A DNA stretch of 64,000 nucleotides from Methylorubrum extorquens. GTDB lineage: Bacteria; Pseudomonadota; Alphaproteobacteria; Rhizobiales; Beijerinckiaceae. Under the pieces are notes generated by a model. That model was not told the DNA's origin. It was given only the letters and a program-made list of their open reading frames with translations, and did not search any database. Both the position numbers and the translations under genes were made by a program. This document shows, piece by piece, positions 8,422-17,955 of this stretch; position 1 is the stretch's first letter; each line of letters starts with the position of its first letter. The DNA lies in contig NZ_JALJXF010000001.1 of assembly GCF_024169925.1 (NCBI RefSeq), forward strand, positions 3,540,001 through 3,604,000. The letters are read 5' to 3'.

Positions 8422-8468
8422 TTCGCTTGATGCATGGCTGATCTGCCTAGGGACGCGCTTTCGCGGCG

Positions 8469-9731
8469 TCAGGCGTCGCGGCCAGTTTCTGGCATGCAGG
8501 CGATGGCGGCGAGGCTGATCCCGGCAGCGACCGTCAGGTAGAGCCCGGCCCAGCCGATGCCACCCCAGCCGGCAAGCCATTGCGCGGCGAATGGGGCGCC
8601 CGAGGCGCCGACAATACCGGCGAGATTGTAGGTCACCGAGGCACCGGTATAGCGCACCCGGGTCGGGAACAGTTCGGGCAGCAGCGCGCCCATCGGCCCG
8701 AAGATCCAGCCCATGGCAAAGAGCGCGAGGCAGAGGAAAGCGAGCACCAGGGCGGGCTCGCCGCTGCCGAGCATCGGTCCGAGCACCGCGCCGAGCGCCC
8801 CCGTGACGGCGAGCCCCGAGAGCATCACGGGCTTGCGTCCAAACCGGTCGGCCGCCCATCCCGAAAGGGGGATCGACAGCGCCATGAACAGGATCGCGAC
8901 GCACTCGAACAGCAGGAAGGTCTTTCGCGGGTAGCCGAGCGTGCCGGTGCCGTAGCTCAGCGCGAAGACGGTCGAGAGGTAGAACACCGCGTAGGCCGCC
9001 ACCATGGCGAGCGTGCCGAGCAGCGTTGCGCGCCGATGCGCGGAAAAGATCGTGGCGAGCGGCACCCGCTCCGGCGGGGCCTGTTCGAGGGCGGCGCGAA
9101 AGGCCGGCGTCTCGGTGAGCTTGAGGCGGACATAGAGCCCGACGCCGACGAGGGCGGCCGAGGCCAGGAAGGGCAGACGCCAGCCCCAGGCCTCGAAATC
9201 CGCCGGGCTCAACGCCACGCTGAGCCCGAGAAACAGAAGGTTGGCGGCGATGAAGCCGATCGGCGCGCCGAGCTGCGGAAAGATCCCGTAGAGCGCGCGG
9301 CGCCCCGGCGGCGCGTTCTCGACCGCGAGCAGGGCCGCCCCGCCCCATTCTCCGCCGAAGCCGACGCCCTGGCCGAAGCGCAGCAGGCAGAGCAGGGCCG
9401 GCGCCCACCAGCCGATGCTGGCATAGCCCGGCAGGCAGCCGATCAGGACCGTGGACAGCCCCATGATCATCAGCGAGGCGACCAGCGTCGCCTTGCGCCC
9501 GATCCGGTCGCCGAAATGCCCGAACGCCGCCGCGCCGACCGGCCGGGCGAGGAAGGCGATGGCGAAGGTCGCGAACGCCTGGAGCGTCTGAACGCCGGGC
9601 TCGCCCTGGGGGAAGAAGATCGGCCCGATCACCAGCGCGGCGGCGGTGGCATAGATGTAGAAGTCGTAGAACTCGATCGCGGTGCCGACGAAGCTGGCGA
9701 CGAGGATCCGGCGGGCGGACGGAGCGCTCAT
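8469..9731 (-). CDS. MFS transporter, metabolite:proton symporter (MHS) type
   Basis: 420 residues, about twelve hydrophobic segments. Features of the MHS subfamily: N-terminal VGTAIEFYDFYIYATAAALV, loop 2-3 GHFGDRIGRKATLV, GQGVGFGGEWGGAALL in helix 4-5, loop 8-9 GWAADRFGRKPVML and the LFPTRVRYTGASVTYNLAGIVG segment. Family members (KgtP, ProP, ShiA) import organic acids, betaines or shikimate. The ATG at 9731 overlaps the stop of the upstream MaoC gene by 4 bases (ATGA), so the two are translationally coupled. A substrate that enters acyl-CoA metabolism is a reasonable inference. Confidence 0.88.
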   Translation of the reverse strand: MSAPSARRILVASFVGTAIEFYDFYIYATAAALVIGPIFFPQGEPGVQTLQAFATFAIAFLARPVGAAAFGHFGDRIGRKATLVASLMIMGLSTVLIGCLPGYASIGWWAPALLCLLRFGQGVGFGGEWGGAALLAVENAPPGRRALYGIFPQLGAPIGFIAANLLFLGLSVALSPADFEAWGWRLPFLASAALVGVGLYVRLKLTETPAFRAALEQAPPERVPLATIFSAHRRATLLGTLAMVAAYAVFYLSTVFALSYGTGTLGYPRKTFLLFECVAILFMALSIPLSGWAADRFGRKPVMLSGLAVTGALGAVLGPMLGSGEPALVLAFLCLALFAMGWIFGPMGALLPELFPTRVRYTGASVTYNLAGIVGASGAPFAAQWLAGWGGIGWAGLYLTVAAGISLAAIACMPETGRDA

Positions 9732-10726
9732 GCAGCCGCAGGCTCCCACTGCCAGAACACCGTGCCGGTGAACGCGAAGACCGGCTCGCCGCGCTGATTC
9801 TCGGCGGTGTTGTGGTGGGTGGCGATGCCCCAGCCCGGCCGCGAGCGGGAGGCGCGGCGATCAACGAGTGTGCTGGCATAGCGGATCGTGTCGCCGGCAT
9901 AGACCGGCCGCAGCCATTTCAGATCCTTGAAGCCCGGCGAGGGGCCGAGTTGCGGCACCGGGCCGGAGCAGGCGGTGAGTGCGATGTCCCGGTCGAAGGT
10001 CGCGTTGAGCCGCTTCATCCAGACCGCCGCGGTCTGCCAGCCCGAGGCGCAGAGCGCGCCGAAATGCGTCGCCCGCGCAGCCTCCGCATCGAGATGGAAG
10101 ATCTGCGGATCGTAGGCCCGCGCGAAGGCGATGATGTCGTCCGCCTCGAAGCGGTGGGCGCCGAGATCGCGAGTCGTGCCAAGCTCCGCCCGCGCAAGGT
10201 AGGGCAGCAGCACCGCATCAGCCGGCTCCGTCACGGGGGCCGTCTCGGTCGAGAGCTCGACCGGGCGCGGTGCGGGCTCAGCGCCGGCCCGCGCGAACAG
10301 CACCGCGAAGGCCTGGGTCATCACTGCCTCGCCGCGCCCGTTCGTCAGCGTCATCGAGAGCCGCGCGATGCCGCGGTCCGGCTTCGAGGATGAGGGGCGG
10401 ACCTCCTCGACGCGGATCACCGCACTCAGGGCGTCACCCGGCAGGACGGGTCTGAGCCAGCGCAGGGCGGTGATACCGGGCGACCCCATCGAGGTCGCAT
10501 GCGAGACGAGGCCGTCCGCGAGCAGCCGCATGCCGACCGCCGCCGTCTGCCAGCCCGAGCCGATCAGGGTGCCGACGAAGGTCGTCTTCGCGGCCGCCTC
10601 GTCGAGGTGGAAAGGCTGCGGATCGTAGTCCCGGGCGAAGGCGACGAGTTCGTCACGGCTGACGGTGATCGGCCCTGGCGCGTATTCCTGACCGGGCGCG
10701 AGATCGTCGAGGGAAAGCAGAGCCAT
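9728..10726 (-). CDS. Tandem MaoC-like hotdog dehydratase
   Basis: 332 residues with two copies of a MaoC-like domain. Each copy has the hydratase-type motif: FARDYDPQPFHLDEAAAK with GSGWQTAAVGMRL in the first half, and FARAYDPQIFHLDAEAAR with ASGWQTAAVWMKRL in the second. Both copies keep the catalytic-type Asp and His of the D/H pair. MaoC enzymes are (R)-specific enoyl-CoA hydratases or dehydratases. The duplication within one chain resembles two-domain enzymes where one half binds and the other catalyses. The ATG at 10726 follows CTTTCCCTCGACG on the coding strand and begins MALLSLDDL. It is coupled to the MFS gene downstream. Confidence 0.85.
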   Translation of the reverse strand: MALLSLDDLAPGQEYAPGPITVSRDELVAFARDYDPQPFHLDEAAAKTTFVGTLIGSGWQTAAVGMRLLADGLVSHATSMGSPGITALRWLRPVLPGDALSAVIRVEEVRPSSSKPDRGIARLSMTLTNGRGEAVMTQAFAVLFARAGAEPAPRPVELSTETAPVTEPADAVLLPYLARAELGTTRDLGAHRFEADDIIAFARAYDPQIFHLDAEAARATHFGALCASGWQTAAVWMKRLNATFDRDIALTACSGPVPQLGPSPGFKDLKWLRPVYAGDTIRYASTLVDRRASRSRPGWGIATHHNTAENQRGEPVFAFTGTVFWQWEPAAA

Positions 10727-10826
10727 GGGGTGCCGCGTCGCGGTGGAGATCCGCGTGTGGCTACAGCATCGAACGGCCACGTGCATCCGGGTTCGGGCCG
10801 AGGCGGCCCGCGGCCCCCGAAGCCGT

Positions 10827-11798
10827 CTACTTCATCGCCTCGTAGACCTGGATACCCGCGGGCGTCAGAAGAACCACGAACAGCACCGGCAGAAAGAACA
10901 GGATCATCGGCACGGTAAGCTTCGGCGGAAGCGAGGCGGCCTTCTTCTCTGCCTCGGTCATACGAAAGTCGCGGCTCTCCTGCGCCAGCACACGCAGGGC
11001 CTGCCCCACGGGCGTGCCGTAGCGCTCGGCCTGCATCAACGCCGTGGTCAGCGATTTGACGATCTCCAGCCCCGTGCGCAGGGCGAGATTCTCATAGGCC
11101 ACGCGCCGCTCCGGCAGGAAGGACAGCTCGGCAGTCAGGAGCGCCAGCTCCTCCGCGAGCACGGCCGATTGGCTCGCGACCTCCAGGCTGACCCGCCGGA
11201 AAGCGTTTTCGACCGACATGCCTGACTCGACGCAGATCAGACACAGGTCGAGGGCGTCGGGCCAGGCGCGGCGGATCTCCGCCTGCCGCTTGGAGGTGAC
11301 GTTCGACAGGTACACCTCCGGCAGTTTGAGGCCGAAGAAGCCGGCAGCGAAGACGAGGCCGAGCCGGATGACGAACGGCTGGTCGAGCACTTCGAGCACG
11401 AACAGGTAAAACAGCGCGACGGCCGTGAGGGTGATCGGCATCACGAGGCGGAAGAAGAGGAAAGCGGTCTCCGCCCCCGCACCGCGATACCCGGCCCGGA
11501 TCAGCTTGGCTTTGGCGGTCTCCGTCCCGAGCCAGCGGCCGAGGTTGAACTGCTCGACGACCCGCTTCATGTAGGCCTTCGGCTCGACGCGCAGCGTACC
11601 GCGGTTGTTGAGCCGCTCGCGTTCGCGCTGACGAATCTGCTCGCGCTCGTCGCTGACCAGCTTCATCCGCTTGGCGAGCGGGTCACCCTCCAGCAGCGGC
11701 TGCACCAGGGTGAAGGCCGTAGCCGCTGCGGCGATGCCGGCCAGCACCGCGGCGATGGTGCGGGGCGCGAACGCGGCGTTGACGAAGTCATCCAGCAT
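10827..11798 (-). CDS. tadC: Tad pilus inner-membrane protein TadC
   Basis: 323 residues. Three or more membrane segments (PRTIAAVLAGIAAAATAFTLV; ITLTAVALFYLFVLEVL; C-terminal VPMILFFLPVLFVVLLTPAGIQV) and a T2SSF/GspF domain with DALDLCLICVESGMSVENAF and GTPVGQALRVLAQESRDFR, as in TadC. It forms the inner-membrane platform of the Flp pilus with TadB and works with the CpaF ATPase. Last gene of the pilus operon, 72 bases after tadB; MaoC lies about 100 bases further on in the same direction. Confidence 0.9.
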   Translation of the reverse strand: MLDDFVNAAFAPRTIAAVLAGIAAAATAFTLVQPLLEGDPLAKRMKLVSDEREQIRQRERERLNNRGTLRVEPKAYMKRVVEQFNLGRWLGTETAKAKLIRAGYRGAGAETAFLFFRLVMPITLTAVALFYLFVLEVLDQPFVIRLGLVFAAGFFGLKLPEVYLSNVTSKRQAEIRRAWPDALDLCLICVESGMSVENAFRRVSLEVASQSAVLAEELALLTAELSFLPERRVAYENLALRTGLEIVKSLTTALMQAERYGTPVGQALRVLAQESRDFRMTEAEKKAASLPPKLTVPMILFFLPVLFVVLLTPAGIQVYEAMK

Positions 11799-11870
11799 CG
11801 GTGTCCGGCCCAGTCCGTCCCTTGCGGAGCGGCTCGGACCGCCCCTTCACGTCGCCATCCGGTGCGCGAC

Positions 11871-12842
11871 TCAGATGTCGAAATTGATCATCTTCTTCAT
11901 CACGAAGACGCCGGTCAGCATCCACAGACCCGAGATCACGAGGGCGATCTTGCCGATCGCCGTGGTCCACAGGAGCGCGGTGTAATCGGGACTCGAAAGG
12001 TAGGTCCCCCCGCCGACGACGAACGGCAGGGCACCGATGATGGCGGCCGACGCCTTGGCCTCCATGCTCATCGCCTGAATCTTGCCGGCCATCTTCTTGC
12101 GCTCGCGCAGCACCCGCGACAGGTTTCCGAGCGCCTCCGAGAGGTTGCCGCCGGCCTTCTGCTGAATGCCGATCACGATGGAGAAGAAGTTCACCTCCGT
12201 CACGGGCACGCGCTCGTACATGCGCAGGATCGCGTCGGACATCGACAGGCCGAGCGCCTGCGCCTCCATCGTCACCCGGAACTCGCTGCGCAGCGGCTCT
12301 TTCGCCTCGCGGGCGATCATGCGCAGGCAGTCGCCAAGGGGGATGCCGGAGCGTAGACCCCGCACCACCACATCCATGGCGTTGGGCAATTCCTCAATGA
12401 AGGCCGCGACCCGCCGCTTCTGCCGCCGCTTGAGCCACCACGCGGGCAGGCCGAGCCCGCCCACGAACAGCGCGAGCCCGGCGACGATCACATTCTGCGA
12501 GGCGAAGAAGGCGGCCAGCGCGAGGACCACGGCGGTGATCGCCGAGACGACCTGATACTTCTGGCGGCTCCAATCGAGGCCGGCGCGGGCGATGCGAAGT
12601 TCGAGCGTGACCTTGGTCTTGTCCTTCTTGGCTTCCAGCTCCTTGAGGCTCTTGGCGACCTGCTCGCGGCGGTTGGCGGCCGCGCCGCGCTCCGCGAGGA
12701 CGGCCCGCGGCTGCCCCAGCGCCTTGCGACGCTGGTCCGCCCGCCGCTCGCCCGAGAGGGCGGGCATCAGGAACACGTAGGCGAGCGAACCGGCGGCCAC
12801 CGCCACGAGCCCGACCGCCAGAGGGGCGTTGAGCGCGCTCAC
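11871..12842 (-). CDS. tadB: Tad pilus inner-membrane protein TadB
   Basis: 323 residues from a GTG start at 12842 that overlaps the cpaF stop by 4 bases (GTGA). An N-terminal helix (LAVGLVAVAAGSLAYVFLM) is followed by a charged coiled region (KSLKELEAKKDKTKV), two hydrophobic segments and a T2SSF domain with LPNAMDVVVRGLRSGIPLGD and GIQQKAGGNLSEALGNLSRVL, then C-terminal membrane helices. Platform component of the Flp pilus; paired with TadC, to which it is distantly paralogous. Confidence 0.92.
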   Translation of the reverse strand: MSALNAPLAVGLVAVAAGSLAYVFLMPALSGERRADQRRKALGQPRAVLAERGAAANRREQVAKSLKELEAKKDKTKVTLELRIARAGLDWSRQKYQVVSAITAVVLALAAFFASQNVIVAGLALFVGGLGLPAWWLKRRQKRRVAAFIEELPNAMDVVVRGLRSGIPLGDCLRMIAREAKEPLRSEFRVTMEAQALGLSMSDAILRMYERVPVTEVNFFSIVIGIQQKAGGNLSEALGNLSRVLRERKKMAGKIQAMSMEAKASAAIIGALPFVVGGGTYLSSPDYTALLWTTAIGKIALVISGLWMLTGVFVMKKMINFDI

Positions 12843-14287
12843 GATGCCGCCTCCACATCGACCACGGCGGCGTCGAGGGCGGCGGCCAGCGCCCGCTCCT
12901 CGCCGTAATAGCGCGCCCGCTCCCAGAAGCGCGGCCGGCCGATCCCGGTGGAGCGGTGGCGGCCGAGCAGGCGCCCGTTCGCGTCCTCTCCGAGCACATC
13001 GTAGACGAACAGATCCTGGGTGATGATGACCTCACCCTCCATCCCCATCACCTCGGTGATGTGGGTGATGCGCCGGGAGCCGTCGCGCATGCGCATGGCC
13101 TGGACGATCACGTCGATCGAGCCGGTGATCATCTCGCGCAACGTTCGCGAGGGCAGCGAGAAGCCGCCCATCGTGATCATCGACTCGATACGCGCAAGGC
13201 ATTCGCGCGGGGAGTTCGCGTGCAGCGTGCCCATGGAGCCGTCGTGGCCGGTGTTCATCGCCTGCAGCAGATCGAAGGCTTCCGGTCCACGCACCTCGCC
13301 GACGATGATGCGTTCGGGGCGCATGCGCAGGCAGTTCTTGACGAGGTCGCGCATGGTGACCTGCCCCTGTCCCTCTAGGTTGGGCGGACGGGTCTCAAGG
13401 CGCACCACGTGCGGCTGCTGGAGCTGAAGCTCGGCGGCGTCCTCGCAGGTGATGACGCGCTCGTCTTGCTCGATGAAGGCGGTGAGGCAGTTGAGCAGGG
13501 TCGTCTTGCCCGAGCCGGTGCCGCCCGAGATCACGACGTTGCAGCGGACCTTGCCGATGATCTGCAGGATCTTGGCGCCCTCCGGCGAGATCGCCCCGAA
13601 GCGCACGAGTTGGTCGAGGGTGAGCTTGTCCTTCTTGAACTTACGGATGGTCAGCACCGGGCCGTCGAGGGCGAGCGGCGGGGCGATGACATTGACGCGC
13701 GAGCCGTCGGGCAGGCGCGCGTCGCAGATCGGCGAGGACTCGTCGACGCGGCGGCCGACCTGACTGACGATCCGCTGGCAGATGTTCATCAGCTGCTGGT
13801 TGTCACGGAAGCGCACGGAGGTGAGCTGAATCTTGCCGGCGACCTCGATGAAGGTGCGGTCGGCGCCGTTGACCATCACGTCGGCGATGTCGTCGCGGGC
13901 CAGAAGCGGCTCCAGCGGACCGTAGCCGAGCACGTCGTTGCAGATGTCGTCGAGCAGTTCCTCCTGCTCGGCAATCGACAGCACGATGTTCTTGAGACCG
14001 ATGATCTCGGAGACGATGTCGCGGATTTCCTCGCGCGCCGCCTCGCCTTCCAGCCGTGCGAGCTGGGCAAGGTCGATCGCCTCGATCAGCGCGCCGAAGA
14101 TCATGCTCTTCGTGCGGAAGTAATCTTCGGATTTCGGCTGCTGCACCTGCGGCACCGGGGCGCTCGGCGGCTCGGGACGCGCGCGCACGGCCTCCTGCTG
14201 CAGAACCGGCGGGGTGACGGTCACCGGTCCGGCCGCGGGTGCGGCCGGGGCGGGAGCCGCGGCGGTATTGGAGCGTCGACCGAACAT
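12839..14287 (-). CDS. cpaF: Pilus assembly ATPase CpaF/TadA
   Basis: 482 residues. Pro/Ala-rich N-terminus, then an N-terminal domain, and the secretion ATPase core with Walker [15 protein letters not shown], an Asp box region ([13 protein letters not shown]), Walker [20 protein letters not shown] and a His box [17 protein letters not shown]. It is a hexameric GspE-superfamily motor at the cytoplasmic face of the Tad system; in this family one ATPase powers both extension and retraction. ATG at 14287. Its stop overlaps tadB. Confidence 0.95.
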   Translation of the reverse strand: MFGRRSNTAAAPAPAAPAAGPVTVTPPVLQQEAVRARPEPPSAPVPQVQQPKSEDYFRTKSMIFGALIEAIDLAQLARLEGEAAREEIRDIVSEIIGLKNIVLSIAEQEELLDDICNDVLGYGPLEPLLARDDIADVMVNGADRTFIEVAGKIQLTSVRFRDNQQLMNICQRIVSQVGRRVDESSPICDARLPDGSRVNVIAPPLALDGPVLTIRKFKKDKLTLDQLVRFGAISPEGAKILQIIGKVRCNVVISGGTGSGKTTLLNCLTAFIEQDERVITCEDAAELQLQQPHVVRLETRPPNLEGQGQVTMRDLVKNCLRMRPERIIVGEVRGPEAFDLLQAMNTGHDGSMGTLHANSPRECLARIESMITMGGFSLPSRTLREMITGSIDVIVQAMRMRDGSRRITHITEVMGMEGEVIITQDLFVYDVLGEDANGRLLGRHRSTGIGRPRFWERARYYGEERALAAALDAAVVDVEAAS

Positions 14288-14334
14288 GGCGCCGCGCCTT
14301 CAGCAGTCGTGGGAGGAAAGAGCGCAGGACACCG

Positions 14335-15579
14335 TCAGGACGCCTTCTTGCGCGTCAGCCGGGCCAGCAGCGGCTCCAGGAGGTTAGCCCGGGCCCGGCG
14401 GATTTCGGCCCGCCCGGTCACGGCCGCAGCGAGATCGGAGAAGATCTCCGCGGGCTTCGAGCCGGCCTGCACCTCGGCGATCATCTGGCCGTTATTGGCA
14501 GCGGTGCCGAACAGGGCCGGATCGAAGGGAATGACCGCCTGGAGGGGGACGTCGAGCGCCTTGGCAAATTCGGCCGCCGCGATCTCGGGCCGCTTCGGCA
14601 CGCCGACGCCGTTGAGGACGACCCGTGCCCGCGCATCGTTGGGACGCTGCTGATGCAGCAGGGCCAGCAGGTTCTTGACGTTGCGCAGGCCCGCCAGATC
14701 CGGCGGGGCGACGATCAGGATCTCGTCGGCGCTGATCAGAACGCGGCGGGTCCAGGCCGACCATTGATGCGGCACGTCGAGGACGATGCAGGGCACCGCC
14801 GCCCGCAGCAGGTCGGTGAGCGCATCGAAGGCGGGCTCGGTCAGGTCCACGGTGCGGTCGAGGGTGGCGGGCGCCGAGAGCAGGCTCAGGTTGTCGGCGC
14901 ATTTCGAGAGCAGGCGGTCGAGCAGGTTGGCATCGAGGCGCTCGGGCGCGAACACCGCCTCGGCGATGCCCTGGGGCGGGTCCTGGTTGAAGTTGAGGCT
15001 CGCCGTGCCGAAGGCGACGTCGAGGTCGGCGATCACCGTCGCGGTGCCGTGCTCGCGGGCCACCGTCCAGGCAAGATTCTGGGCCACCGTCGAGCTGCCG
15101 ACGCCGCCGCGCGCGCCGTAGACAGCGACCGTACGCCCCACCGGCTTCGCGCCCGGCGCCGCGAACAGGTCGGAGACCGCGGCGATCATCGCGACCGGCT
15201 CGACCGGCGCCATCAGATACTCGCTCACCCCCCGCTGGATGAACTGCCGGTAGAGCAACACGTCGTTGACGTGGCCGATCACCAGCACCTTCGTGCCCTC
15301 GTCGCAGACCTCAGCGAGCTGATCGAGGCATTCGAGCGGCCGCGACTTGAGATTCAGGAATTCGAGCACGATCACGTTGGGCGTGGGCGCGTGCCGGTAA
15401 GCCTCGAGGGCTGCCGCTCCCCCGCCCATCTGCACCTTGACGTGGGCCTTCTGCATCCGGCGTTCGGCAGCGATGCTCTCGATCATCGCAGCCGTCTCCG
15501 GCGTCTCGCAGAAAGCCTGGATCGTGATCCGCGGCACCGGGGCGATCGTCCGCTCTGAAACCTCGTATGGGTCCGGCAT
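14335..15579 (-). CDS. cpaE: Pilus assembly protein CpaE/TadZ (MinD-like ATPase)
   Basis: 414 residues. The N-terminal ~130 residues form an atypical receiver-like domain (VIVLEFLNLKSRPLECLDQLAEVC). The MinD/ParA ATPase domain follows with the deviant Walker A GARGGVGSSTVAQNLAW. The signature lysine of the classic KGGVGKT motif is Arg here, and the last Lys of the loop is Ser, as in some TadZ proteins. TadZ localises the pilus machine to the pole and recruits CpaF. ATG at 15579; 85 bases separate it from cpaD. Confidence 0.9.
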   Translation of the reverse strand: MPDPYEVSERTIAPVPRITIQAFCETPETAAMIESIAAERRMQKAHVKVQMGGGAAALEAYRHAPTPNVIVLEFLNLKSRPLECLDQLAEVCDEGTKVLVIGHVNDVLLYRQFIQRGVSEYLMAPVEPVAMIAAVSDLFAAPGAKPVGRTVAVYGARGGVGSSTVAQNLAWTVAREHGTATVIADLDVAFGTASLNFNQDPPQGIAEAVFAPERLDANLLDRLLSKCADNLSLLSAPATLDRTVDLTEPAFDALTDLLRAAVPCIVLDVPHQWSAWTRRVLISADEILIVAPPDLAGLRNVKNLLALLHQQRPNDARARVVLNGVGVPKRPEIAAAEFAKALDVPLQAVIPFDPALFGTAANNGQMIAEVQAGSKPAEIFSDLAAAVTGRAEIRRARANLLEPLLARLTRKKAS

Positions 15580-15663
15580 GATGCGTGGTTTCCGGTTCTT
15601 ATGCCGAGTGGCGCGGCCGGTGATCGACAAGGGTTCGAGGCGGCGCGCGAGCGGCCGGGCAGG

Positions 15664-16410
15664 CTACTGGCTCTTCACTTCGCTGCTGACATTCGTCTGC
15701 CCATCCTGACGCCATTGCGTTGACGGATCCTTGCCCTCGCGGAGCTGGCCGAGATCCTTGGTGCGCAGGACCGTATCGATACGACCCTCGGGCCGGCCGC
15801 GTACGAGGTCGATCGGATCGGCGACCTGGGCGGCGACGTTGGACTGCATCGCGCAGCCGAGATTCCATGTCGGCTCGTTCGACCAGTTGGCGCGCAGGTC
15901 GCTGGCGCCGAGGTCGCGCGGCCAGAGTCCGCACTTGTCGGCGACCTTGGCCTGCATCCGCTGGAAGCTCAGGCGCAGGGGCGAGGCCAATGTGGGGTTG
16001 GCGATCGGGTAGGCGGCCACCCGCACGCCGCCGGCCGGCACGCCCATCTCCGCCGCGAGGCGCCGGATCGATGCGCCGGTGCGCTCGACGGGCCCGGCCA
16101 AAGCCGGAGATACGCCGCGCGGCAGCTCGACGAGGAGAATGCCGCGGCCGTAGCGCCGGTACTCGACGAGGAAGGCCTCGATGTCGGCGCGCTGGCGCGG
16201 ATCGATATGGCCGATTCCGGTGGGAAACACATCAAGGCTGCGGTCGGCATCGGCGAGCACGATCGGGTGGCGGGTGCGCACGTCGATCGGGTAGGTCGAG
16301 CCGGTGGTGGTGACCCGGTCCGCGCGGCAGGCACCGAGACCGGCGGACAGAAGCACGGCGGCGGCCACCGGCCAGACGCGGGAGACGGGGGTGCGGACGG
16401 GGGAGGACAT
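15664..16410 (-). CDS. cpaD: Pilus assembly lipoprotein CpaD
   Basis: 248 residues. A lipoprotein signal peptide is present (VAAAVLLSAGLGAC with Cys28 as lipidation site). The body has the CpaD pattern: YPIDVRTRHPIVLADADRSLDVFPTG near the start, an OmpA-like VEYRRYGRGILLVELPRG region, and the C-terminal LGCAMQSNVAAQVADPIDLVRGR, which is highly characteristic. It sits in the outer membrane or periplasm and helps the secretin CpaC. It follows cpaC by 25 bases. Confidence 0.93.
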   Translation of the reverse strand: MSSPVRTPVSRVWPVAAAVLLSAGLGACRADRVTTTGSTYPIDVRTRHPIVLADADRSLDVFPTGIGHIDPRQRADIEAFLVEYRRYGRGILLVELPRGVSPALAGPVERTGASIRRLAAEMGVPAGGVRVAAYPIANPTLASPLRLSFQRMQAKVADKCGLWPRDLGASDLRANWSNEPTWNLGCAMQSNVAAQVADPIDLVRGRPEGRIDTVLRTKDLGQLREGKDPSTQWRQDGQTNVSSEVKSQ

Positions 16411-16435
16411 CGTGATTCGATCCTGATGGACGGGG

Positions 16436-17944
16436 TCAGTCGGCGATGAAGCCGACCCGGCCGCGATAGGCCGGCCCGAGGGTGCCGCCGCCGACCGTGC
16501 CGTAGATCTTGTTCAGACGTCCGAGCAGCACCGCCTGCCCGTCCGGCGCGTCAACGAAGCCATCGTCCGGCCGCTGCACCTGCCGCGCCTCCATCGGCTG
16601 CGCGATGTAGGGGGTGACCATGATCATCAGCTCGGTCTCGTCGCGCTGGTAGTCGCGGGAGCGGAACAGGGCACCGAGGATCGGCAGGTTCATCAGCCCG
16701 GGCAGGCCGGAGATCGCCGCCCGGTTCTTCTGCTGGATCAGGCCGGCGGTCATCATGGTCGCGCCGGAGGCGAGCTCGACGGTGGTCTCGGAGCTGCGCT
16801 TCGTCGTGCCCGGCACGGGTGTCGGACGGTCGTTGAGGTAGTAGGTGAAGCTGTTCTGGGGATCGAGATCGACGACGTCGGTGGCGATCCGGACCGAAAT
16901 GCGGTTCTCGGCCATGACGACGGGGGTGAACGCCAGGCTCACGCCGTAGGGTTTGTATGTCAGCGCGACGACGCAACCCTGACTGACCGACGTGCCGATC
17001 GAGACGGTCGAGGCGGCCGAGCAGCTTAGCGGCACCGGAATCTCGCCGCCCGCCGTGAATTTCGCCGACTCACCGGAAATCGCGGTCAGCGTCGGCTCGG
17101 CCAGGATGCGGGACACGCCGGCCTGCTCGAAGGCGCGCAAGGTGGCCTTGAAGGAAAACCCGCCCGTCTGGACGGATGCCGTCAGAGCATTGGCATCCGG
17201 ACTCCGTGACCCGGTCAACGGAAAGCCCGTGTTGTTCGTGAGGACGTTTCCGCCCATCGGGTTCAACGCCGACCAATTGCCGCTGGTGCTGATACCGAAC
17301 TGCTTCAGGACTGTGCGTGCCACCTCGACCACGGTGACGCGGATCATCACCTGATCCTTGTTGCGGATCGTCAGGTTGTTGATGACGGCGCCGCGGGTCG
17401 CGACACCGCCGCCGGCCGCGAGGCCGACGAAGGCGTTGGCGATGTCGAGCGCCTGCTGCGCCTCCGAGGCCGAGTTCACGCTGCCTGAGAGGACTAGCGA
17501 ATCCCCGACCGCCTTCACGTCGAACCGGCCGCCGGGCAGGCTCTGCTGCAGCGACTGCCGCAGGACGTTGATGTCGCGGGCGATGGTGACGTCGAGCGCT
17601 GCGATCTGGCGTCCTTCGCCATCCATCACGAAGATCGAGGTCGCGCCGTTGTCGATGCCGATCAGGAAGAGCTTGCGGCTGGAACGGACGACCGCGTTCG
17701 CGACCGCCGGGTTGGCCACGAACACCTCCTTGGCGTCGCGCGGCAGATCGACGATGAGCGAGCGGCCCTTGCTCAACTCGACCCGCCGGGACACGGCCGC
17801 CTCGTTGGGTCCGATCGTCAGGACGGGAGAAGCGCCGGCAGGGCTGGCCTGCGCCGGGACCGGGCCGAGCAGGACGGCCGGGGCAAGACAAGCGCCGGCG
17901 AGCAGGAGACGGGCAAGTCCGCGAAAGCGAGGGGCGGTCGTCAT
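16436..17944 (-). CDS. cpaC: Pilus outer-membrane secretin CpaC/RcpA
   Basis: 502 residues: signal peptide ending near AQASPAGASP; N-terminal T2SS/T3SS pilus domain (LSKGRSLIVDLPRDAKEVFVANPAVANAVVRSS region); a BON-like part (VKAVGDSLVLSGSVNSASEAQQALDIA); then the secretin domain with VSRILAEPTLTAISGESAKF, GGEIPVP, GLPGLMNLPILGALFRSRD and ETELMIMVTPYIAQP. It forms the outer-membrane channel for the Flp pilus. The ATG at 17944 is chosen because the signal peptide begins there. It lies 11 bases after cpaB. Confidence 0.95.
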   Translation of the reverse strand: MTTAPRFRGLARLLLAGACLAPAVLLGPVPAQASPAGASPVLTIGPNEAAVSRRVELSKGRSLIVDLPRDAKEVFVANPAVANAVVRSSRKLFLIGIDNGATSIFVMDGEGRQIAALDVTIARDINVLRQSLQQSLPGGRFDVKAVGDSLVLSGSVNSASEAQQALDIANAFVGLAAGGGVATRGAVINNLTIRNKDQVMIRVTVVEVARTVLKQFGISTSGNWSALNPMGGNVLTNNTGFPLTGSRSPDANALTASVQTGGFSFKATLRAFEQAGVSRILAEPTLTAISGESAKFTAGGEIPVPLSCSAASTVSIGTSVSQGCVVALTYKPYGVSLAFTPVVMAENRISVRIATDVVDLDPQNSFTYYLNDRPTPVPGTTKRSSETTVELASGATMMTAGLIQQKNRAAISGLPGLMNLPILGALFRSRDYQRDETELMIMVTPYIAQPMEARQVQRPDDGFVDAPDGQAVLLGRLNKIYGTVGGGTLGPAYRGRVGFIAD

Positions 17945-17955
17945 CGGTCCTGTCC

